Source: Fontisubflavum oceani (lineage in GTDB: Bacteria; Pseudomonadota; Alphaproteobacteria; Rhodobacterales; Rhodobacteraceae). Taken from it: a stretch of 64,000 nt of DNA. The stretch spans positions 3,038,001-3,102,000 of the forward strand of contig NZ_CP129111.1 in NCBI RefSeq assembly GCF_030407165.1. The letters are read 5' to 3'. The position numbers and the translations under genes are program-made. Each line of letters starts with the position of its first letter. Positions within the stretch are counted from its first letter, which is position 1. Positions 44,397 to 51,304 of the stretch are shown here, one piece after another. The notes beneath the pieces are model-generated. The model searched no databases. It was not told the DNA's origin and worked only from the letters and a program-made list of their open reading frames with translations.

Positions 44397-44441
44397 GATA
44401 TCATCTATTGGCTGCAGATTTCTTGATATCATATAAAGCAC
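44395..44441. promoter_or_regulatory. Paired TGATATCA operators of the ribbon-helix-helix gene
   Basis: Perfect 8-bp palindromes TGATATCA at 44396-44403 (extended to ATGATATCAT at 44395-44404) and 44434-44441, 38 bp centre to centre. The first covers the start codon of the repressor gene and the second lies in its promoter. Confidence 0.55.
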
Positions 44442-44502
44442 GTGAGCGATGGAGCTGCAACTCCTTCGCCCACGCTGACCAATCAAATCTACAGGAGAGA
44501 TC

Positions 44503-44975
44503 ATCAGGGCTGATACGCCGAATACCACGCCTGTAGCGGGGCTTGAACCGCTGGAATCCATCATCTGCGACGACCGCCTTGCATTCCGGAATGCGCTTGA
44601 CCTGATGTTTGAGGCTTTGCGCGCAGATTGGGAAGTTCATACTGCTCGCGCGAATTTCGACACTTCCGAAGGTCGGGAGCTGGGGCACGCGGCGGCGTCA
44701 GCCTGGTCGTCCTGCATCGCGGCACTTCATGGACTGATCGGAATGACCGATGCGTATCCTGACCTGAAACAAGCGTCCTCTGCCTTGTTGAGCACAGCTC
44801 CAGGCAACTTTCCCGATGAGTTCGACCTACTGCAATCCGGATCCGATATCCTGAAGCTGCACAAGGCGAACGGTCGGGGTAACCCAGGGTTTTCCGCGCT
44901 CCTTTTGAGGCCTACGCACTGTTGGAAGCTTACCGGGGCAATCTCGCCCTGATGTCAGTTCAGCGCACCGCCTGA
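44503..44975 (+). pseudogene. Hypothetical helical protein, frameshifted near the end, no clear start codon
   Basis: A plus-strand coding frame with a good AGGAGAG at 44493-44499 but no ATG: the codon at normal spacing is ATC (44503), and the first ATG is at 44605. It encodes LEPLESIICDDRLAFRNALD, then MFEALRADWEVH and AAASAWSSCIAALHGLIG. The end is repaired by one extra T in the 44890-44893 T-run, giving FEAYALLEAYRGNLALM and a stop at 44975. All-helical, no family recognised. Divergent from the ribbon-helix-helix gene, so possibly its target. Confidence 0.4.
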
Positions 44976-45097
44976 ATTCTTCCCCAACCCGTTTCTCATG
45001 CCTGTCCGGTCTTCCGAACAGGCATGAGAAGTCTGCCCCCACATCGAGCATGCCGATGCGTTTCGAGCACCTGTATGTTCCCTTTTGGAGTCCACTC

Positions 45098-45435
45098 ATG
45101 CCTGTTTCAAAGGTCCAGTTCCCGTTTCCGATTGATGGTCGTCCCGTTCCGATCTTTCCTAAGCCTATTCCGCCTCGATGGCGCGACGCAGCAGAAAAGA
45201 AGGGGTTTCATCTGATTGCACGCGCCAAGGATCGTCTGCATGTTGTTCTTGCATGCAAGAGTTGTGGCAAGCGACGCTGAAGCGGATCAGCGTCGTGCCT
45301 GGGCACAATCCGGAATGCCCTCATTGCATCATGGCACGGCGGGAGGCAGCTGCGGCAAAAGTCGGCGCGGAGCTAGTCGCCACTGATCCCAAAGGATATC
45401 CGTCGGGGTATTCCACTGAGACCCGCTGGCGTTGA
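45098..45435 (+). pseudogene. Small zinc-ribbon protein, frameshifted
   Basis: With one A added at 45269-45270 the two frames join: MPVSKVQFPFPIDGRPVPIF, then HVVLACKSCGKATLKRISVV, then NPECPHCIMARREAAA. Cys pairs CKSC and CPHC would form a zinc ribbon. The N-terminus is rich in Pro and Phe. GGAG lies 9 bp before the ATG. Its last 13 codons (GYPSGYSTETRWR) are antisense to a remnant of the MuF toxin gene, so its natural C-terminus may be lost. Unknown function. Confidence 0.45.
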
Positions 45436-45474
45436 CCCGGCACATCAATCTCCGCAGTGTGGCGGCAATGCCCT
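45397..45474 (-). repeat. Remnant copy of the MuF-toxin C-terminal coding region
   Basis: 78 bp that match 46250-46327 at 67 positions, same orientation. The minus strand encodes AEIDVPGQRQRVSVEYPDGY, against AEIEVLGQRQRVSVEYPDGY in the intact toxin. It lies past the 3' end of the immunity gene, as orphan toxin tails often do in polymorphic-toxin loci. Confidence 0.7.
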
Positions 45475-45505
45475 CCAACATTAGGTCCGACCGGATGTGT
45501 TGCGT

Positions 45506-46003
45506 TCAGTCGTCGAAGGGTGGTTCCGGGCCAAGCATGTCGACAAACTCGGTCCAGCTGTTTGCGATGGGATGAAGAAACCTGGCTTCGTCATAGTCGC
45601 CGTCGTCCTCAAAACCCGTGTCGTCGACAAGAACTGTTTCATTTGCGGGACGGGCCAAAATGTAAATTTTGCCGTGCATAGGCCCTTCTCGCAGGTCCAT
45701 ATATATGCCTTGCGAACCCGTATTGGCGACTTGAAGCAAGCGCGCATGGATGTGGTCTGAGAAGTCATTGTAGCGAAAACTTGCGATATCATTTAGCGAA
45801 TCTTCTGTAAATCCATAAAACTCTTCTACGCTTAACCAAATAAGCCTCTCTGGCTGAAATGACGAATTTGCGTCTGCGGGTCGACCTCCATTGTAATTCA
45901 GAAGGAACACCCGGTAATCTTTAGGAAGCGTGACACCTCTGCTCACCTCAAAATCTTTGATGTGGGCTTCATCGGTTGGTTTGTTTTGCCTGTCAAAAAT
46001 CAT
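45506..46003 (-). CDS. SMI1/KNR4 (SUKH) family immunity protein
   Basis: 165 residues. LPKDYRVFLLNYNGGRPAD is the diagnostic SUKH segment (FLL-x-x-NGG-x-P). Acidic loops (DTGFEDDGDYDEARF) are typical of immunity proteins that cover a nuclease surface. Its ATG overlaps the stop of the MuF toxin gene as ATGA, so toxin and antidote are made together. It should neutralise the toxin's HNH-like domain in the cytoplasm. Confidence 0.85.
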   Translation of the reverse strand: MIFDRQNKPTDEAHIKDFEVSRGVTLPKDYRVFLLNYNGGRPADANSSFQPERLIWLSVEEFYGFTEDSLNDIASFRYNDFSDHIHARLLQVANTGSQGIYMDLREGPMHGKIYILARPANETVLVDDTGFEDDGDYDEARFLHPIANSWTEFVDMLGPEPPFDD

Positions 46004-47703
46004 TGGTTCCTCGCAATAGACGCACCGCCACTATGGGTGAAACGACTGTTTATCACAGTTGGGATCAGTTGCATGGTACGCGCATCCTCGACATGGTGCC
46101 AAAGCCATCCTGCAGGCGGACTGCTTCCCCATTCCGGGTGACCGGCTTCCGTGTTGGCGCGCCGATTGTCTGTTCGTGAATGCCCCGTTACCTCAATCTC
46201 AACCGATCTTACCCCGCTTGGATGGGTCATGAAGGGCGTGAAATCCGGGTATCCGTCGGGATATTCCACCGAGACACGCTGGCGCTGACCCAGCACCTCA
46301 ATCTCGGCAGAGTAACGGAAATGCCCTTCTGGCATAAGCTCCACGCTTCCCCCACGATTGATCCAGCGCTCGAAACGCGGCGCATTCGGCCCCGCATTGA
46401 GAATGCCCTCGAAGTCGGGGTCGGCTTGAAGCCGCTCAAGCGTGAGGTCTTCGGACGCGGATAGCCCCTCGGCACGATTGCGCACTCGGCTCAGTGCGGC
46501 CACGCCCGCGATGACTTCTGGAAGGGCGTAGCCCAATGCGCCCGCGTAGTCGCCAACGGCAATGCGTTCCCTGAATGGTTCGATCATCGCCTCAGACAGC
46601 AACGATGGATCGGCATAAAGCGCCTGAGCAACGCGGCGAATATCTGACCATCGGATGTTCGGGATGTTTCGGATGGCTTCGGCAATATCCACCAGGGATG
46701 TTGCGGTTCCGCCCACAAACCGATCGACGGCGCTTCGCGATTGGGTCAAGGCCTCATCGACCAGTGCTTCTGGGGCACCCGAGGCAGCCAAGGCCGCCGC
46801 CGTCATCAGGGCTTCGGCATTGGTGATACCAAACACCGATGCTAGCCGATCAAAGCCCTCGCCATAGCGACCGATCAAGTCCAAGAACGCACCCGGGTCA
46901 TCCTTGATCGCATCGCCAAGCTGCTGGAAGGCAACGGCGAGATCACCCTGCGTTTGGATATCGAGCATTTCGCCGTCGATCGTCACGCCGGGTTCAGGCT
47001 GGAACAAGTCGCGCAGCCGTTCCGCAAAGGATTGTGGCCGGACGCCGAGACCAGCCGAGAAATCTTCGTCAAGGGTTCCGAGGAAGCGGTCCAGCAAACT
47101 AATTGACCCCAAGACGCCGATACCTGCATCAGGCGGCACTGGGCGGGCGGAACAGCGGCAATTTGGGGCCTCTCCGGGATGCTCATCGTCAGAATCCCAG
47201 CGAAATACGCGACCATCGCGGGCTGCATGGCCCGCACGGACCCTCTCATCCCCAACCGTTTCCCAAGTGTATTGCTCTATGCTTAGGTCACGCTGTCTGA
47301 TTTCATTGATCAAACCCGCATAGCTGCGCAATAGCCTTTCCTCCATTGCCTGCCGAAGAGGCCGCAATCGTTGAGGATGAGACTGCCATTCGGCCCAGAT
47401 TCTTGCCAGCCGCTGATCCCAGACGGCCAGCGTTTCGCTTGTCGCCGTGTCGATGTTGGGCAGGTCTTGCTCTTCAAGTGGTGGATCGTAGGAATCTGCC
47501 AATACGGCCAGAAGCATGTTGGCGTTTTCAACGGCTGCCTCGCCAAGCTGATCCTCGAAGGCTGCTCGTGCGGAACTGTAGTTGGGGAATGCGTTTTTGA
47601 CGGACCAACCAACCCGACGACCGACCATGCCGGTGGTCGATTTGTGCAAAAGGAACTCTCCTTCGCCGCCGGAGCGGAGAAACTCTGAAAATGACTGATT
47701 CAT
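46000..47703 (-). CDS. MuF-domain polymorphic toxin with C-terminal HNH-like nuclease
   Basis: 567 residues in three parts. Residues about 120-190 form a phage minor-head (MuF/SPP1 gp7) domain, shown by YTWETVGDERVRAGHAARDG and the terminal NCRCSARPVPP. A long helical linker (about 195-430) follows. The C-terminal 130 residues are a nuclease-like toxin: VEIEVTGHSRTDNRRA, then GWLWHHVEDARTMQLIP and FTHSGG, the Trp-His-His pattern of HNH/Endo VII-fold toxins. The SUKH immunity gene overlaps its stop. No head or portal gene surrounds it, which is unusual for MuF toxins. It sits 79 bp downstream of the helicase gene on the same strand. Confidence 0.8.
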   Translation of the reverse strand: MNQSFSEFLRSGGEGEFLLHKSTTGMVGRRVGWSVKNAFPNYSSARAAFEDQLGEAAVENANMLLAVLADSYDPPLEEQDLPNIDTATSETLAVWDQRLARIWAEWQSHPQRLRPLRQAMEERLLRSYAGLINEIRQRDLSIEQYTWETVGDERVRAGHAARDGRVFRWDSDDEHPGEAPNCRCSARPVPPDAGIGVLGSISLLDRFLGTLDEDFSAGLGVRPQSFAERLRDLFQPEPGVTIDGEMLDIQTQGDLAVAFQQLGDAIKDDPGAFLDLIGRYGEGFDRLASVFGITNAEALMTAAALAASGAPEALVDEALTQSRSAVDRFVGGTATSLVDIAEAIRNIPNIRWSDIRRVAQALYADPSLLSEAMIEPFRERIAVGDYAGALGYALPEVIAGVAALSRVRNRAEGLSASEDLTLERLQADPDFEGILNAGPNAPRFERWINRGGSVELMPEGHFRYSAEIEVLGQRQRVSVEYPDGYPDFTPFMTHPSGVRSVEIEVTGHSRTDNRRANTEAGHPEWGSSPPAGWLWHHVEDARTMQLIPTVINSRFTHSGGASIARNQ

Positions 47704-47782
47704 GGATTTTTCCGCGATTGACGAACCAAGAGCATGTCAAATTGATCTTAAAATTCTGATAACGCTTCGAACGGTTGCGCGT

Positions 47783-49984
47783 TCAGCTTGGTTGCAATCC
47801 AATCCGGTCGCTCGTGTATTCCTGAAAATCCGCGCACAGCTTTTGCAAGCAACCGGCGTCAACACGTGTCGAAAGAGCATCCAGTTTCAATAGATCGGGC
47901 GTCAGGTAGGAGTGATACTTTTCAAAAATCAGGTTCGGCGCATGTGTGAACAGATCGGGCATCTCCGCGCGGGCCATTGCCGACAGCACCTGCCCCAGAG
48001 ACCGATCAGCGGCGCCTGTCTCAACCAGCAAAAAACCATCGTGCTGAGTTATCTGAAAACCTGATGCGCCCAGTGCCATGGACAGCGTCGTCGTTTTGAC
48101 CGTGCCGCAGCGCGTTGCCAGAATATATGCGCCTCCACCCAATTCAACGAAAGGTGTGGCCGTGAAGCCCTGTCGGGCGTAGTTGGCGCGAGCCTCGCTA
48201 AGTAGCCGCAGGGCCGCTTGATCCATATAGCTCGGCTCTGAATCCCCTTCGAGAAGGTCGAACATTTTCTCGATAACACGATCATGGATCACGCCAGGAT
48301 CGCCGCCAAATAACGGTGGAACACCAGCCGTTGCGGGCTTCACAAGGATAACCTTCTCCAGATCGTGGATTTCCTGCACGACCCACCTGCGCCCCGAAAA
48401 GATCAATAGCATTCCCGGGGTCAGGATATTGTCTATCGACAATGTGCCCAGTTCCTTGCCATCGGCGACAAGGCGGAACTCCTCGGGCGTCTTGAATACG
48501 GCATAGAAGCTGTAATGTTCGACAATTCGCTCGCCGACCGCCCCGAGTAACAGCAAGCCGTCAGAGGATTGTTCGATCAACTCAGCTTCTGGCCGCCCCA
48601 TTGCCCGAAGAACGTCCAGAAACAGCCCAGTGTCCACCTGCCGGAACGGCCCCTCCTGACACAGGACGCGATACAGCCTGTTTGCCTGCGCACCGCCGCG
48701 TTCTGCAATAACCGATAGGATTTGATGCGCCAGCGTGGACAGATGCAATGCCTCTGGCCTTGGCGGCTCACACCAGCCCTCCAGCAGCAGTTCGATCATG
48801 GCAATCGCGCGGATCAGGCCGAGACGGAGTTGATCGACAAAGCTGCTTTCGCTCTCCAATCTGGCCTCAACCGCGTATTGACGCAGGATCGCAGGCTGGC
48901 CTTCGCGACGCCCGGAACGTCCCAGCCGTTGACGCAGGGCCGCAACGCTGAACGGAGCGCCTACCTGGGCCACACAGGCCACGTCACCAATGTCGATGCC
49001 CAGTTCCAGCGTCGAGGTGCACACGGCAGTTGTCGGTAGGTTCGCATCTTTCAGGCGTTTTTCGACGAAATCCCGGTGTTCCCGTGCGAGACTTGCATGA
49101 TGGGGATAGAATTCCTGCGGCAGGTGAGCCTTTTCACAGAGGTTGCGTAATCGGTCGGCATAAATCTCGACCCGTTGCCGCGCTCCTGCGAAGACCAAAT
49201 TGTCACTACCACGTAGGTGTTTGAACAGGTGCGCGGACACCGCATCAGTCGCAGACGGCGCGTTTTGATCCTCGCCACCTGAAACGTAGCCGCGCAATTG
49301 CAAAAGTAGTTCGACCTCTCCACCTTTGGCCTCGATCAGCTTCACAGCCTCTGCATTGTCAGATCGCAAGTAGGCGCTCGCCATATTCATGTCGCCGAGC
49401 GTAGCCGACAGCCCGACACGCCGGATAGGACGCTTCACGGCTATCTCCAGTCGCGTCAGCAAGGAGCGCATCTGAACCCCGCGCTCGCTGTCCAGAACAC
49501 TGTGCAACTCGTCAATCACAATCGCCCGCGTGGCCCCAAACAGGCGCGGGATTTCCAGGCCCCGCCGCACGAACAGGGCCTCAAGGGATTCCGGCGTGAT
49601 CAACAGGATGCCCTTGGGCGCTTTCATAGCCCGTGTTTTCACACTACCCGACACGTCTCCATGCCAAGGGTAGACAGGTAAATTTGCCTCTCGGCAGATG
49701 TCTTCGAGCCGCATCGCTTGATCTGTGATCAAGGCTTTGAGCGGCCCGACATAAACCAAATCGAACCCGCTGCGCTCCGCCGGATCATCCAGAACCTGCG
49801 AGATCAAAGGCAGGAAGGCGGCCTCAGTCTTGCCGCCAGCGGTCGAGGCGGAAACAATCAAGTCGGCATTGCCATCCATGACAACATGAACCGCATCCGC
49901 CTGTATCTGGCGCAATTCCCGCCAGCCTTTGGAGCGCACCCATTTCTGAACCGGACGCGCCAACTTGTCGAAGGCAGAACTCAT
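47783..49984 (-). CDS. Lhr-like superfamily 2 helicase (BrxHI-like)
   Basis: 733 residues with two RecA domains: motif I STAGGKTEA (about 47-55), Ia YVGPLKALI, Ib TPESLEAL, II IDELH, III SATLGD, V TSTLELGIDIG and VI RQRLGRSGRR. A C-terminal winged-helix region of about 300 residues follows, as in Lhr and BrxHI. DNA-dependent ATPase/translocase activity is expected. It starts 9 bp after the BrxD-like gene and is the last gene of the TerB-BrxD-helicase operon. Confidence 0.85.
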   Translation of the reverse strand: MSSAFDKLARPVQKWVRSKGWRELRQIQADAVHVVMDGNADLIVSASTAGGKTEAAFLPLISQVLDDPAERSGFDLVYVGPLKALITDQAMRLEDICREANLPVYPWHGDVSGSVKTRAMKAPKGILLITPESLEALFVRRGLEIPRLFGATRAIVIDELHSVLDSERGVQMRSLLTRLEIAVKRPIRRVGLSATLGDMNMASAYLRSDNAEAVKLIEAKGGEVELLLQLRGYVSGGEDQNAPSATDAVSAHLFKHLRGSDNLVFAGARQRVEIYADRLRNLCEKAHLPQEFYPHHASLAREHRDFVEKRLKDANLPTTAVCTSTLELGIDIGDVACVAQVGAPFSVAALRQRLGRSGRREGQPAILRQYAVEARLESESSFVDQLRLGLIRAIAMIELLLEGWCEPPRPEALHLSTLAHQILSVIAERGGAQANRLYRVLCQEGPFRQVDTGLFLDVLRAMGRPEAELIEQSSDGLLLLGAVGERIVEHYSFYAVFKTPEEFRLVADGKELGTLSIDNILTPGMLLIFSGRRWVVQEIHDLEKVILVKPATAGVPPLFGGDPGVIHDRVIEKMFDLLEGDSEPSYMDQAALRLLSEARANYARQGFTATPFVELGGGAYILATRCGTVKTTTLSMALGASGFQITQHDGFLLVETGAADRSLGQVLSAMARAEMPDLFTHAPNLIFEKYHSYLTPDLLKLDALSTRVDAGCLQKLCADFQEYTSDRIGLQPS

Positions 49985-49993
49985 GGCACCGGA

Positions 49994-51304
49994 TCAGAGC
50001 TTGAAGCTGACCAGATCGTCGTCGCCCTGGGCTGGCTGCGACCCGGTTGCATCGTCAATATCGCTCATATCGTCGCCCTGATCGTCAGCTACGTCCAAAT
50101 CATCAATCAGGTCCGACCATTCCACACCGGGGTTTTGCTCAAGCACAGCAAGCAGGTTGACGAAGGCTGTCACGGTGTTGCGCGGAGTGCGGAAATACGC
50201 TTCGCCAATCCGTTCAGAACAATGGGTCATGAAGGCTTCGAGCGCGGTATCGGGCAGGGCCGTGTCTTCCCCTTGCATCACCCGGCGCACATTGGTCAGC
50301 AGAACGAACAGATCTTCGGGGGTTAGGCTGGCCAGCCGGATCACAGGACCGGAAAGATCCACAAGTCCCTCTCTGGCAAAGGTATTTTCTGCCAATCGCG
50401 ATTGCAGTGCCTCATAACTGTAGAGCCCCCGGCGCGTGTTCATCAGAAACTCGGGCGTTCCGCCCATCAGGAAGCCCAGATTCTCGGCGCTGCCTTGCAG
50501 CACATCGTTCAAGATGCGCAGGATTTGCTCGTAGTTGGCATTGCGGGCCTGCGATGAGGTGAGCTTGTAGAGGTTCACCATCTCATCCATGCCCACAAGC
50601 AGCCCTTTATACCCCGCCTCGACCACAAAGGCGGACATCAGCTTGAGATGGTCATAAACGCTGGCGTCATTGATGATCGTCCGGACCCCAAGCGCCTTAC
50701 GTGCATCGGTGCGGGTGGCAAACTCACCACGCAGCCAGCGTAGGGCCGAGGATTTCAACTCCTCATCCCCGTTTTCATGGCCCTCCCAATAGCGGCGGAT
50801 AACCTCGGCAAACTCGAACCCGCCGGTCAATTCCTCGAAATGGGCCAGCTTCTCACGGATCACATTGCCGGTGGGCAGATCGCGGGCCTCAGCCTCCCGA
50901 TGGGCGGTGGAGACGAAGCGTTCCACAACACTGGCCAATGCCCCGCCATCAGGTTTGGTTCGGGTCGAAAGGTTCCGCGCCATTTCGGCGTACAGCCTCC
51001 GGGCCTGCCCGCCAGTGGCGTGAATGCGGCGATCCGGGGCCAGGTCGGCGAACATCACGACCAGCCCCTTTTCCAGCGCGACCAGGCGGATCAGGTTCAT
51101 AAAGAATGTCTTGCCCGAGCCATACTCTCCAATGATGAACCGGATCGCAGACCCACCATCAGCAAGGCGATCCATGTCCTTGACCAGTTCCTCGATCTCG
51201 CGCACCCGTCCGACCTGAATATGGCGCAGCCCCAGCTTGGGCACGACACCCGCGCGCAGGGCCTGAACGATTGCATCGCGTTCACGGGGTTTAAGCCTCG
51301 ACAT
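49994..51304 (-). CDS. BrxD-like P-loop ATPase (DUF2791)
   Basis: 436-residue ORC/Cdc6-like ATPase. Walker A is GEYGSGKT (residues 59-66), Walker B is LLVGMDEMVNL (about 234-244), and LGFLMGGTPEF is a sensor I-like strand. This is the ATP-binding protein BrxD of BREX-type clusters. The C-terminal 50 residues are very acidic (DDLDVADDQGDDMSDIDDA). It overlaps the TerB gene by 14 bp and precedes the helicase by 9 bp. BrxD-type proteins are thought to load or regulate the partner helicase on DNA. Confidence 0.82.
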   Translation of the reverse strand: MSRLKPRERDAIVQALRAGVVPKLGLRHIQVGRVREIEELVKDMDRLADGGSAIRFIIGEYGSGKTFFMNLIRLVALEKGLVVMFADLAPDRRIHATGGQARRLYAEMARNLSTRTKPDGGALASVVERFVSTAHREAEARDLPTGNVIREKLAHFEELTGGFEFAEVIRRYWEGHENGDEELKSSALRWLRGEFATRTDARKALGVRTIINDASVYDHLKLMSAFVVEAGYKGLLVGMDEMVNLYKLTSSQARNANYEQILRILNDVLQGSAENLGFLMGGTPEFLMNTRRGLYSYEALQSRLAENTFAREGLVDLSGPVIRLASLTPEDLFVLLTNVRRVMQGEDTALPDTALEAFMTHCSERIGEAYFRTPRNTVTAFVNLLAVLEQNPGVEWSDLIDDLDVADDQGDDMSDIDDATGSQPAQGDDDLVSFKL

